From NCBI RefSeq assembly GCF_000296215.2, contig NZ_CP013949.1:806001-870000 (forward strand): a stretch of 64,000 bases of DNA. Reading direction: 5' to 3'. Both the position numbers and the translations under genes were made by a program. Positions 1 through 7,917 of this stretch are shown here, piece by piece (positions within the stretch are counted from its first letter, which is position 1; every line of letters starts with the position of its first letter). The notes below the pieces were generated by a model. That model saw nothing but the letters and a program-made list of their open reading frames with translations. It ran no database searches and was not told the DNA's origin. Source of the stretch: Bradyrhizobium sp. CCGE-LA001 (GTDB lineage Bacteria > Pseudomonadota > Alphaproteobacteria > Rhizobiales > Xanthobacteraceae).

Positions 1-754
1 CATCACCGAGGTACAGGCCGCAACGCGCCCCGCCGCCGCGGCCGAGATGGTTTTGGTGCGTATCGCCTATGTGGCCGACCTGCCGACGCCGGACGAAGCC
101 ATCAGGATGCTGGAACAGAACGGCGGCGGCTCGCAGGTCGTGAACGGCGGGGGAGCTGCGCGCAGCGCGCCGGGTGCGCCGATGGCTTCTGCGCCGCCGG
201 TCACGTCTGCGCCCGTTCGTATGCCGACGTCATCGCCGTCTTCCTTCGGTGGTGGCGCACGGCCGCAGATGGCTGCCCCCGCGCCGGCCCCGCAAGGCGC
301 GACGCCGCAGCTGCGCATCACGAGTTTCACCCAGCTCGTCGCGCTCGCAGGCCAGAAGCGCGACATCATGACCAAGAGCGCGCTCGAAGGCGACATGCGC
401 CTGGTCCGTTTCGAGGAGGGCCGGCTGGAAGTCGCGCTCGAGCCCAACGCCTCCAAGACCATGATCTCGGAGCTTGCGAGGAAATTCGAGCTGTGGACCG
501 GCCGCCGCTGGACCGTGATCGTCTCCAACGAACAAGGCCAGCCGACGCTGCGCTCGGTGAACCAGGCGGCGAAGCAGGAGCATGCCCGCACCGCCGAGGC
601 CGATCCGCGCGTGCAGGAGGTGCTGTCGCGTTTCCCCGGCGCGAAAGTCGTCGAGGTCCGCAGGCTTGCCCCCGAGACGCCGGAAACCAATATTAACGCC
701 GACTATGGCAGTGACGATCCACCGGCTGGTTTCGACGGCGACGACGATCTCTGA
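1..754 (+). CDS. dnaX: DNA polymerase III subunits gamma/tau, C-terminal part (5' end outside window)
   Basis: Partial gene: an open frame enters from the left edge and stops at 752-754, giving about 250 C-terminal residues. A Pro/Ala/Gly-rich linker is followed by a compact domain (SFTQLVALAGQKRDI, later ELWTGRRWTVIVS) that matches the DnaX C-terminal region of alphaproteobacteria, and the end is very acidic (DDPPAGFDGDDDL). DnaX is the clamp-loader ATPase of the replicative polymerase; the ATPase domains lie outside the window. The order dnaX-ybaB-recR supports the call. The first ATG in the window, at 47, is internal and not the true start. Confidence 0.93.
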   Translation, partial: ITEVQAATRPAAAAEMVLVRIAYVADLPTPDEAIRMLEQNGGGSQVVNGGGAARSAPGAPMASAPPVTSAPVRMPTSSPSSFGGGARPQMAAPAPAPQGATPQLRITSFTQLVALAGQKRDIMTKSALEGDMRLVRFEEGRLEVALEPNASKTMISELARKFELWTGRRWTVIVSNEQGQPTLRSVNQAAKQEHARTAEADPRVQEVLSRFPGAKVVEVRRLAPETPETNINADYGSDDPPAGFDGDDDL

Positions 755-777
755 GCCTCTTTCAAGGACATCGAGCT

Positions 778-1098
778 ATGGCTGATTTTCTCGGCATGAT
801 GAAGCAGGCGGCGCAGCTGCAATCCAAGATGCAGGAGATGCAGGACCAGCTCTCGAGCGTCGAGGTCGAGGGCATTTCCGGCGGCGGCCTCGTCGCCGTG
901 CGCATGACCGCCAAGATGGACGTCAAGAGCATCAATATCGATCCCTCGCTGATGAAGGCTGAAGAGCGCGAGGTGCTGGAAGACCTGCTCGTTACCGCGC
1001 TTGCGGATGCCCGCCGCAAGGCGGAAACGGCGGTGCAGGAGAAGATGCAGTCGCTCACGGGCGGGCTCGGCCTGCCGCCGGGGTTGTTCGGCCAGTAA
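778..1098 (+). CDS. ybaB: YbaB/EbfC family nucleoid-associated protein
   Basis: A 106-residue protein typical in length for YbaB/EbfC. It begins MADFLGMMKQAAQLQSKMQE and contains the conserved GISGGGLVAVRM strand and the helical ending. Family members are dimeric tweezer-shaped DNA-binding proteins of the nucleoid. The gene sits 23 bp after dnaX and directly before recR, the arrangement found in most bacteria, so the three are probably co-transcribed. Confidence 0.95.
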   Translation: MADFLGMMKQAAQLQSKMQEMQDQLSSVEVEGISGGGLVAVRMTAKMDVKSINIDPSLMKAEEREVLEDLLVTALADARRKAETAVQEKMQSLTGGLGLPPGLFGQ

Positions 1099-1099
1099 G

Positions 1100-1702
1100 A
1101 TGGGCGCGGTTGCAGGTCCTGAAATCGAGCGGCTGGTCCAGCTGCTCGCGCGGCTGCCGGGCCTTGGTCCCCGTTCGGCGCGGCGCGCGGCGCTGCACCT
1201 GATCAAGAAGCGCGAAGCGCTGATGATGCCGCTGTCGTCGGCGCTCCAGGTTGCGCTCGACAAGGTCGAGGTCTGCAAGACCTGCGGCAACATCGACACG
1301 CAAAACCCCTGCACCGTCTGCACCGATCCGAAGCGCGATTCATCCATCATCGTCGTCGTTGCCGACGTCGCCGACCTCTGGGCGCTGGAGCGCGCCAATG
1401 CCACCCAGGGGCGCTATCATGTGCTGGGCGCGACATTGTCGCCGCTCGACGGCGTCGGCCCGCAGGACCTCACCATCGATGCGCTGGTGGCGCGCGCACA
1501 CGACCAGCAGGTGCACGAGATCATCCTGGCGCTCAACGCGACGGTGGACGGCCAGACCACGGCGCACTACATCACCGACCTGCTCCAGGACGCCAATGTG
1601 AAGGTGACGCGGCTCGCCCACGGGGTTCCCGTCGGCGGCGAGCTTGATTATCTCGATGAAGGTACGCTATCGGCTGCGATGCGGCAGCGCACCCTGTTCT
1701 AG
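1100..1702 (+). CDS. recR: Recombination mediator protein RecR
   Basis: A 200-residue RecR, the usual length. It has the N-terminal helix-hairpin-helix (LARLPGLGPRSARRAALHL), a four-cysteine zinc finger (C59, C62, C71, C74 in CKTCGNIDTQNPCTVC) and a Toprim domain from about residue 82. With RecO and RecF it loads RecA at gaps during recombinational repair. The ATG at 1100, one base after the ybaB stop codon, was chosen over an upstream start at 1001 because it gives the family N-terminus (MGAVAGPEIERLVQLL); the longer version would translate ybaB out of frame. Confidence 0.95.
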   Translation: MGAVAGPEIERLVQLLARLPGLGPRSARRAALHLIKKREALMMPLSSALQVALDKVEVCKTCGNIDTQNPCTVCTDPKRDSSIIVVVADVADLWALERANATQGRYHVLGATLSPLDGVGPQDLTIDALVARAHDQQVHEIILALNATVDGQTTAHYITDLLQDANVKVTRLAHGVPVGGELDYLDEGTLSAAMRQRTLF

Positions 1703-1703
1703 A

Positions 1704-1747
1704 GCGTTTTCGAGCGAAGTGGATACCGGTTCGTGTGAAGAAAACGC
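1704..1747. repeat. Intergenic palindromic element (GCGTTTTC ... GAAAACGC)
   Basis: Directly after recR an 8-bp arm GCGTTTTC (1704-1711) is matched by its complement GAAAACGC (1740-1747) around a 28-nt interior. This sequence type is, from memory, common behind genes in Bradyrhizobium. Only one copy was seen in this window. It could form a hairpin acting as a transcription end for recR, but there is no following T-run. Confidence 0.5.
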
Positions 1748-1790
1748 GTCAAAGCAAGAATTCCCATCCAGACTTTACGGAACGGACGAC

Positions 1791-2222
1791 ATGACGAAAC
1801 TTTTCGCCACACGCTCGGCTTTGGTCGCGACGATGATGATTCTGGTGACCCCGGCCATTTCCGCGCAGCAGGGCGATGAGACGCCGCCGTCCAAGCCCGG
1901 CAAGCCGATCAACACCGGCGACGTCCTGTCGGGCGAGCTGAACGCGATGAAGGTGCGCGACGTCAAGAACGGCAAGCGCGTCGCCACCTATCAGATCACG
2001 TCCGAGCCGCGCCGGCTGCCGCCGCCGAACGGGCTGTGCAATCTCGAGACCGGCCCCGAGACCTTCCAGCTAGTCACCTCCAGCGACGCGCAGGCCACGC
2101 AGCTGAAATCCTTCGTCGGCAAGGAGATCTCGGTCAAGGTCGACGAGATCGCCTGCGCCAGCGACGCCGGCCAGATGAGCGAGGCCGTGATCACGAAGTG
2201 GAGCCTGATCAAGAAGCAGTAG
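1791..2222 (+). CDS. Hypothetical exported protein
   Basis: A 143-residue protein with a signal peptide (MTKLFATRSALVATMMILVTPAISA, predicted cleavage after ISA near residue 25). The mature part has two cysteines (in GLCNLETGP and EIACASDAG) that could form a disulphide, and no domain I can name. The start at 1791 was preferred over an in-frame start at 1644 inside recR because it places the signal peptide at the N-terminus. The product is probably periplasmic. It stands between the recR element and a repeat, so it is probably monocistronic. Confidence 0.75.
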   Translation: MTKLFATRSALVATMMILVTPAISAQQGDETPPSKPGKPINTGDVLSGELNAMKVRDVKNGKRVATYQITSEPRRLPPPNGLCNLETGPETFQLVTSSDAQATQLKSFVGKEISVKVDEIACASDAGQMSEAVITKWSLIKKQ

Positions 2223-2242
2223 GGCGCTCTCTCCGACTCCGG

Positions 2243-2382
2243 TGTCATCGCCCGCGAAGGCGGGCGATCCAGTGCGCCGCAGCTTCACGGTCAATCACAA
2301 CTGTCTCGGAGTACTGGATGCCCCGCCGGAGCCTGTCATCGGGCTCACCGTAGGCGAGACCCGGTGGCGGGGCATGACAGCA
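2243..2382. repeat. Composite REP-like intergenic element, family A copy 1
   Basis: The left half is a hairpin of TCGCCCGC / GCGGGCGA around GAAG, followed by ATCCAGT. The right half starts GTACTGGATGCCCCGCC and ends GGCGGGGCATGACA, with a longer interior than in the other copies. The outer ends (TGTCAT ... ATGACA) are inverted. It fills the gap between two converging genes, the exported protein and the AmpG-like permease. Confidence 0.7.
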
Positions 2383-2390
2383 AGTGTGGG

Positions 2391-3752
2391 CTACACCCGC
2401 ACCGGCCCGAGCGCTTCGAAATGCCCGCGCTTCTGCAAATACGCCAGCAGCATCAGGCTCGGGATGGCGACGAGGACGGAGATCGCGAAGAACATCGGCC
2501 AGCCCGTCTCTGTCGCGAGGTACCCCGCGCCTGACGACAAATAGGTGCGTCCCACCGCGGCGAGCGCGGTCAGCAGCGCATATTGGGTCGCGGTATGCAG
2601 CGGGTTCTGGCACAGCGCCGAGAGATAGGCGACGAAGATCACGGTACCGATGGCGTTGCAGAAATTGTCGGAGGTGATGGCGAGGGTCAGTGCCCATTCG
2701 TTGACGCCGACCAGCGCCAGCCACGAGAACGACAAATTGGACATCGCCTGCACGATGCCGCCGATCCACAGGCTGGTTGCGAGCGAATAGCGCCGGGCCA
2801 CGAAGCCGCCGGCAAAACCGCCCGCCAATGTCGCGATGATACCGACTCCCTTGACGATCACGGCGTAGTCGTTGCGCGTGAAGCCGATGTCGATCACGAA
2901 CGGCACCGTCATGTTGCCAGAAAACGCGTCGGTGAATTTGAACAGCACGACGAAGGCAAGCGCGGTCCATGCTTCCTTTCGCTGCAAGAACTCTGAGAAC
3001 GCGCCCAGCGCGGCATGGAACACCCGCGTGAGGGCGCCATCGTCCCGCGTGACGGCCTCGGCGCGCTGCGATTGTGCCGGCTCGGTGGCGGCCAGTGCAG
3101 TCACCGTGCCGATCAGCACCATGGCCGCCATCACCACATAGCCCCACATCCAGGCGGCGCCACGCGGGACGACCGCCTCGAAACCGGTGACGATGAACAA
3201 GGCGCCCGCAGTCGATACCAACATGCCGATGCGGTAAGCCGCGACATAGGCGGCCATGCCGGCGGCCTGCTCGCTTTCGGGCAGGCTCTCGACGCGGAAG
3301 GCGTCGACGACGATGTCCTGGGTCGAAGACATCGTCGCGACCAGGAGTGCGCCAAGCGCGACGAACAGCGGCGAGCGCGCCGGATCGGTCAGGGCCAACA
3401 GCAGAATAGCGCCGATCAGCAGCAGCTGCGAAAACACCAGCCAGCCGCGGCGGCGTCCGAAGGCACGCGTGAAGAGCGGGACATGCAGCGCGTCGACCAG
3501 CGGCGCCCACAGGAACTTGAGCGTGTACGGCGTTCCAACCAGCGCGAACAGCCCGATCGTTCCGAGATCGACCCCGGCCTCGGCCATCCACACCAGCAGC
3601 GTCGATCCCGACAGCGCCAGCGGCAGCCCCGAGGAGAAGCCGAGGAACAGCACGATCAGCACCCGCGGCTGCAGGTAAACGGCAAGGCTGTCGCGCCAGG
3701 AGGGCGCAGGCGCGGAAGCCGCGGCGGAGGAGGTCGCGTCGGGTGCGGTCAT
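2391..3752 (-). CDS. AmpG-like MFS transporter (muropeptide permease family)
   Basis: A 453-residue membrane protein with about 12 hydrophobic segments. The first segment reads RVLIVLFLGFSSGLPLALSG, followed by PYTLKFLWAPLVDALHVPLF and STQDIVVDAFRVE, motifs characteristic of AmpG. AmpG imports anhydro-muropeptides released from the cell wall for recycling and influences beta-lactamase induction. The ATG at 3752 gives a cytosolic Ala/Pro-rich N-terminus. No ampC or ampR gene is nearby. The family call is firm; the exact substrate is inferred. Confidence 0.85.
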   Translation of the reverse strand: MTAPDATSSAAASAPAPSWRDSLAVYLQPRVLIVLFLGFSSGLPLALSGSTLLVWMAEAGVDLGTIGLFALVGTPYTLKFLWAPLVDALHVPLFTRAFGRRRGWLVFSQLLLIGAILLLALTDPARSPLFVALGALLVATMSSTQDIVVDAFRVESLPESEQAAGMAAYVAAYRIGMLVSTAGALFIVTGFEAVVPRGAAWMWGYVVMAAMVLIGTVTALAATEPAQSQRAEAVTRDDGALTRVFHAALGAFSEFLQRKEAWTALAFVVLFKFTDAFSGNMTVPFVIDIGFTRNDYAVIVKGVGIIATLAGGFAGGFVARRYSLATSLWIGGIVQAMSNLSFSWLALVGVNEWALTLAITSDNFCNAIGTVIFVAYLSALCQNPLHTATQYALLTALAAVGRTYLSSGAGYLATETGWPMFFAISVLVAIPSLMLLAYLQKRGHFEALGPVRV

Positions 3753-3830
3753 GAGGGGGTGTTAGCAGATTCTGGCGGAAAAGACTCGCGGTAGCCAGTG
3801 AGGCGGGAACGCCTTCGATATCCTCAGTGT

Positions 3831-3921
3831 CATCGTCCGCGAAGGCGGACAATCCAGCAATCACCAGCGTCTCGGTTCAATCACGACTGCCGCAACGTAC
3901 TGCCTTCGCGGGGCATGACGG
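3831..3921. repeat. REP-like intergenic element, family A copy 2
   Basis: The left half is GTCATCGTCCGC GAAG GCGGAC, followed by AATCCAG. The right half is shortened (ACTGCCTTCGCGGGGCATGACGG). The stem differs from copy 1 but still pairs. It lies between the AmpG-like gene and the stop codon of rmuC. Confidence 0.65.
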
Positions 3922-3933
3922 TGTGCCCTAATT

Positions 3934-5130
3934 TCACTCCCCGGCCTGGAGCTTCCTTGGAAACAGCTCCGCCGCCCCCGTCGCCACCAGACGCGGGCCT
4001 TCCGCATCGCTCTTGCTGAAATCGAGTTCCTCGATGCGTCCGGCGCGCTTCTCGATCTTGTCGGCGGAGATCAGCACCTGGCGGACGTCCTCGTTGACGT
4101 CGGAAAAATGCTTCTGCAGCTTCAGCACGCGGTCGCGCAGGCGGCCGAGGTCGTCGCCGAGCTTGATCACCTCGGTGCGGATCTGGTCGGCGGCATCGCG
4201 CATGCGCGCGTCCTTCATGATCTGCTGCATCACCTGGATCGCGAGCATCAGCAGAGAGGGCGATACCAGCACGACGCGGGCGCGATAGGCCTTCTGGATC
4301 ACGTCGTCGAAACCGTCATGGATCTCGGCGTAGACCGATTCCGACGGCACGAACATCAGCGCCATCTCCTGGGTCTCGCCGGCGACGAGATATTTCTCGG
4401 CAATGTCGCTGACGTGCTTCATCACGTCGCCGCGCAGCCGCTGGGTGGCGATGCGCTTCTCCTCGTCGGTGCGGGCGTCGTGCAGCGCCGTCATCGCCTC
4501 CAGCGGAAATTTCGCGTCGATGCAGAGCGGGCGCTGGTCCGGCAGGAACACGACGCAGTCCGGCCGCTTTCCGGTCGAGAGCGTGAACTGGAACTCGTAG
4601 GAGCCTTTCGGCAGTCCGTCCTGGACGATCGCCTCCATCCGCGCCTGGCCGAAGGCGCCGCGCGACTGCTTGTTGGCGAGCACGTCGCGCAAGGTCGTCA
4701 CCTGCGTGGTGAGGTCGGTGAGGTTCTTGTGCGCGCTGTCGATGATGCCGAGCCGCTCGTGCAGCGCGCGCAGGCTCTCCATGGTGTTGCGGGTGGAGTG
4801 TTCCATGGATTGGCCGACGCGGTGCGTCACCGAGTCCAGCCGCTCGTTGAGCCCCCGCGCCATCTCGGCCTGACGTCCCGCCAGCGCTTGTGTCATGGCA
4901 TCGACCCGGCCTGAGGATTCGCTCTGGGCTCGCAGCACTTCGCTGAGCCGTTCCTCGAGCTCGTCGGCTCGGATCGCGTGCGCCATGGCGAGTTCCGCGC
5001 CGCGCCGCCCGGAGCGCGCGATCACCACGGCAATGACTACCAGCAGGATGAGGACCAGGGCGCCGAAGCCGATCAGCGCATCGATCGTGCGCACGGGCCA
5101 GTCGCCAGCCGTGAAAATGATCTCGTTCAT
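3934..5130 (-). CDS. rmuC: DNA recombination protein RmuC
   Basis: A 398-residue protein with an N-terminal membrane segment (about residues 18-40, LIGFGALVLILLVVIAVVIA), a long helical, probably coiled-coil stretch (about 45-150), then the RmuC nuclease-like core with KSRGAFGQARMEAIVQDGLP, RPLCIDAKFPLEAM and VLVSPSLLMLAIQVM. The family belongs to the PD-(D/E)XK nuclease fold and limits inversions at short inverted repeats. The ATG at 5130 (MNEIIFTAGDW) was chosen because upstream sequence runs into the divergent def gene. It shares a 171-bp divergent promoter region with def. Confidence 0.92.
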   Translation of the reverse strand: MNEIIFTAGDWPVRTIDALIGFGALVLILLVVIAVVIARSGRRGAELAMAHAIRADELEERLSEVLRAQSESSGRVDAMTQALAGRQAEMARGLNERLDSVTHRVGQSMEHSTRNTMESLRALHERLGIIDSAHKNLTDLTTQVTTLRDVLANKQSRGAFGQARMEAIVQDGLPKGSYEFQFTLSTGKRPDCVVFLPDQRPLCIDAKFPLEAMTALHDARTDEEKRIATQRLRGDVMKHVSDIAEKYLVAGETQEMALMFVPSESVYAEIHDGFDDVIQKAYRARVVLVSPSLLMLAIQVMQQIMKDARMRDAADQIRTEVIKLGDDLGRLRDRVLKLQKHFSDVNEDVRQVLISADKIEKRAGRIEELDFSKSDAEGPRLVATGAAELFPRKLQAGE

Positions 5131-5186
5131 GCCTGCCCTTCTAGCCGATTCGCACGCGAACGCGAACGAAGAGGGAACGATGACGG

Positions 5187-5250
5187 TTAACGAGGCACTA
5201 ATTTTCATGGTTAATGGAGCCCGAAGATTTATGGTTAGCGGAGGGTTAAC
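5187..5250. promoter_or_regulatory. Divergent rmuC/def promoter region with repeated GGTTAA motifs (CtrA-box-like)
   Basis: Four imperfect copies of GGTTAnyGGAG occur at about 5185, 5209, 5233 and 5244. One pair reads TTAG-N7-TTAAC (5235-5250), one mismatch from the TTAA-N7-TTAAC recognition motif of the cell-cycle regulator CtrA. The stretch lies between the divergent starts of rmuC (5130) and def (5302). Functional assignment is inference. Confidence 0.35.
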
Positions 5251-5301
5251 GGAGTTCCTCGCTGGATTGACCGCATCCGGCGCGCAGCTTAAATCGCGGC
5301 C

Positions 5302-5829
5302 ATGGCCCTCAGAGAAATCATCATCCTGCCCGACAAGCAGCTGCGCCTGGTCTCCAAGCCGATCGAGAAGGTCACGCCGGAGATCCGCAAGCTTGCCGAC
5401 GACATGTTCGAGACCATGTACGACGCGCCCGGCATCGGCCTTGCTGCGATCCAGGTCGCGCAGCCGCTGCGGCTGATCACCATGGACCTCGCCAAGCGCG
5501 ACGAGGACGGCGAGACCAGGCACCAGCCCCGCGTCTTCATCAATCCGGAGATCATCGCCTCCTCCGAGGAGCTGTCCACTTACGAGGAAGGCTGCCTGTC
5601 GATTCCCGAATATTACGAGGAGGTCGAGCGTCCCGCGAAGGTGCGCGTGCGTTTCCTCGACCTCGACGGCAAGGTGCACGAGGAGGACGCCGAAGGCCTC
5701 TACGCCACCTGCATCCAGCACGAGATCGACCATCTCAACGGCGTCCTGTTCGTCGACTATCTGTCGAAGCTTAAGCGCGACCGCGTGATGAAGAAGTTTG
5801 AGAAGGCCGCTAAGCGCGCGGGCGAGTAG
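5302..5829 (+). CDS. def: Peptide deformylase
   Basis: A 175-residue peptide deformylase, which removes the formyl group from the N-terminal methionine of new proteins. All three family motifs are present: GIGLAAIQV (residues 44-52), EGCLSIP (96-102, metal ligand C98) and HEIDH (140-144, two metal-binding histidines and the catalytic Glu). It is followed by fmt, the enzyme adding the formyl group, with a repeat element between them: the usual def-fmt pairing. Confidence 0.97.
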   Translation: MALREIIILPDKQLRLVSKPIEKVTPEIRKLADDMFETMYDAPGIGLAAIQVAQPLRLITMDLAKRDEDGETRHQPRVFINPEIIASSEELSTYEEGCLSIPEYYEEVERPAKVRVRFLDLDGKVHEEDAEGLYATCIQHEIDHLNGVLFVDYLSKLKRDRVMKKFEKAAKRAGE

Positions 5830-5847
5830 GGCCCGGCTCTCTCAACT

Positions 5848-5936
5848 CGTCATGGCCGGGCTTGACCCGGCCATCCACGCCTTGCTTGCTTTGTCGCCAA
5901 GTCCGTGGATGCCCGGGACAAGCCCGGGCATGACGG
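5848..5936. repeat. Intergenic palindromic repeat, family B copy 1
   Basis: The left half is CGTCATGGCCGGGCTTGACC followed by CGGCCATCCACG. The right half is TGGATGCCCGGGACAAGCCC followed by GGGCATGACGG. Each half is a hairpin (GGCCGGG/CCCGGCC and GCCCGGG/CCCGGGC) and the halves face each other. It separates def and fmt. Translated in some frames it gives the 'MAGLDPAIH' or 'GHDG' strings that create false N-terminal extensions. Confidence 0.75.
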
Positions 5937-5967
5937 AGAATCAGAACTCTCACCGAATGCAGCCCCG

Positions 5968-6891
5968 ATGCCCCTCCGCCTGATCTTCATGGGCACGCCC
6001 GATTTCTCCGTGCCGACGCTGCTCGAGCTGGTCGCGCATGGCCACGAGATCGTAGCCGTCTACACCCGCGCGCCGAAGCCCGGTGGCCGCCGCGGCCTGC
6101 AATTGCAGCCGACGCCGGTCGAGGACGCCGCGCGAAAGCTCGGTGTTCCCGTGCTGACGCCGAAGACGTTGAAGACGCCGGAAGCGCTCGATGAGTTTCG
6201 TGCCTTCGATGCCGATGCGGCCGTCGTCGTCGCCTACGGCATGATCCTGCCGCAGGCGATCCTCGATGCGCCCAGGCTCGGCTGCTACAATCTGCACGCC
6301 TCGCTCTTGCCGCGCTGGCGCGGCGCCGCGCCCATCAACCGCGCCATCATGGCCGGTGATGCCGAGAGCGGCGTGATGGTGATGAAGATGGATGTCGGCC
6401 TCGATACCGGCGACGTCGCCATGGCCGAGCGTCTTGCGATCACGGACACCATGACCGCAGCTGACCTGCACGACCGTCTCTCCCGGTTGGGTGCCGATCT
6501 CATGGTGCGCGCGATGGCCGCGCTCGACCGCGGCGGGCTCCAGCTCAAAAAGCAGAGCGAGGAGGGCGTCACCTATGCCGCCAAGATCGACAAGGCCGAG
6601 GCGCGGATCGACTGGAGCAAGCCCGCGCGCGCCGTGCTGCGCCACATCCACGGCTTGTCGCCGTTCCCCGGTGCCTGGGCGGAGCTTGACAATGCGCGCG
6701 TCAAAATCCTGCGCTGCGAGCCCGCGAAAGGCGCGGGCGCGCCGGGCGAAGTGCTCGACGACCACCTCACCATCGCCTGCGGCGAGGGCGCCATCCGCAT
6801 CATCGAGCTGCAGCGCGAAGGCAAGGCCCGCATGCAGGCCGCGGATTTTTTGCGTGGCGTGCCGCTGAAGGCGGGAGCTAAATTCCACTGA
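5968..6891 (+). CDS. fmt: Methionyl-tRNA formyltransferase
   Basis: A 307-residue enzyme that formylates initiator Met-tRNA using 10-formyl-THF. The N-terminal domain begins MPLRLIFMGTPDFSVPTL and carries the catalytic triad N108, H110 (YNLHASLLPRWRGAAPIN) and D146 (DVGLDTGD). The C-terminal OB-like domain includes HIHGLSPFPGAW. The ATG at 5968 was chosen; the in-frame ATG at 5905 would add residues encoded by repeat family B. It is co-directional with def upstream and truA downstream. Confidence 0.96.
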   Translation: MPLRLIFMGTPDFSVPTLLELVAHGHEIVAVYTRAPKPGGRRGLQLQPTPVEDAARKLGVPVLTPKTLKTPEALDEFRAFDADAAVVVAYGMILPQAILDAPRLGCYNLHASLLPRWRGAAPINRAIMAGDAESGVMVMKMDVGLDTGDVAMAERLAITDTMTAADLHDRLSRLGADLMVRAMAALDRGGLQLKKQSEEGVTYAAKIDKAEARIDWSKPARAVLRHIHGLSPFPGAWAELDNARVKILRCEPAKGAGAPGEVLDDHLTIACGEGAIRIIELQREGKARMQAADFLRGVPLKAGAKFH

Positions 6892-6892
6892 C

Positions 6893-6994
6893 GCTGTCAT
6901 ACCCCGCGAAGGCGGGGTATCCAGTACGCCGAGGCTTCTCGGCAACCGGATGGGCTGCGGACTACTGGATTGCCCGCCTTCGCGGGCAATGACA
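6893..6994. repeat. Composite REP-like element, family A copy 3
   Basis: A nearly complete copy: CTGTCATACCCCGCGAAGGC with GGGGTATCCAGTA on the left, TACTGGATTGCCCGCC with TTCGCGGGCAATGACAG on the right, and about 35 nt between. Each half folds on itself and the two halves form a large inverted repeat. It lies between fmt and truA. Confidence 0.8.
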
Positions 6995-7009
6995 GCGAAA
7001 CTGGATACA

Positions 7010-7747
7010 ATGCCCCGCTACAAGCTCACGATTGAATATGACGGCGCGCCCTTCTGCGGCTGGCAGGTGCAGGAGTCGCTGCCCTCGGTGCAGGGCGCCT
7101 TGGAAGCCGCCGTCAAGGCGATGACCGGCGCCGATCTGCGCGTGCACGGCGCCGGCCGCACCGACGCCGGTGTGCATGCGCGCGGCCAGGTCGCGCATGT
7201 CGACGTCGAGAAGCCATTTCCGCCGGGCCGGTTTCGCGACGGGCTGAACGCGCATCTGCGGCCGCATCCGGTCGCGGTGCTCGAGGCCGAGATCGTCCCC
7301 GCCACCTTCGAGGCGCGCTTCTCGGCCATCAAGCGCCACTACCGCTATCGCATCGTCAACACCCGCGCCAATCTCGCCCTCGACATCGGTCACGCCTGGC
7401 GCGTGCCGCGACGGCTCGACAGCGACGCGATGCATGCGGCCGCGCAGCGCCTGCTCGGCAAGCACGATTTCACCACGTTCCGCGACACCGAGTGCCAGGC
7501 CAAATCGCCGGAGAAGACGCTCGACCAGCTCGACGTGCTGCGCGACGGCCGCGAGATCACGATCATCACCTCGGCGCGCTCGTTCCTGCACAGCCAGGTG
7601 CGCTCGATGGTGGGCTCGCTGGTGTGGGTCGGCGAAGGACGCTGGAGCGCCGACGATCTCTCCGCCGCTCTCGCCGCCCGCAATCGCGCCGCCTGCGGCA
7701 TCGTCGCCCCGCCGGAGGGCCTGTATCTGGTGAAGGTGGATTATTAG
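7010..7747 (+). CDS. truA: tRNA pseudouridine(38-40) synthase
   Basis: A 245-residue TruA, which converts U38-U40 of the anticodon arm to pseudouridine. It begins MPRYKLTIEYDGAPFCGWQ, has the catalytic Asp in AGRTDAGVHA (D52) and the later motif ARSFLHSQVRSMVGSLV. The ATG at 7010 gives the family N-terminus; an in-frame upstream start at 6950 would translate repeat family A. It follows fmt with the repeat between, so it may be in the same transcript. Confidence 0.95.
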   Translation: MPRYKLTIEYDGAPFCGWQVQESLPSVQGALEAAVKAMTGADLRVHGAGRTDAGVHARGQVAHVDVEKPFPPGRFRDGLNAHLRPHPVAVLEAEIVPATFEARFSAIKRHYRYRIVNTRANLALDIGHAWRVPRRLDSDAMHAAAQRLLGKHDFTTFRDTECQAKSPEKTLDQLDVLRDGREITIITSARSFLHSQVRSMVGSLVWVGEGRWSADDLSAALAARNRAACGIVAPPEGLYLVKVDY

Positions 7748-7789
7748 CGAGGGCGCAGAGATCGCGTGCGATCTCACCACACCCTCGCT

Positions 7790-7892
7790 GTCATGCCCCG
7801 CGAAGGCGGGGCATCCAGTACGCCGCGGCCCCTCGGCTCAATCACTGCTGCCTCTGGAATACTGGATCGCCCGCCTTCGCGGGCGATGACAG
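7790..7892. repeat. Composite REP-like element, family A copy 4
   Basis: A near-complete copy: CTGTCATGCCCCGCGAAGGC with GGGGCATCCAGTA on the left, TACTGGATCGCCCGCC with TTCGCGGGCGATGACAG on the right. Stem bases differ from copy 3 at paired positions (TACCCC/GGGGTA versus TGCCCC/GGGGCA; TTGCCC/GGGCAA versus TCGCCC/GGGCGA), so pairing is kept. It lies between the converging truA and dapE genes. Confidence 0.8.
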
Positions 7893-7917
7893 CGCAACCC
7901 GTGGTGGCGCTGAGCGC

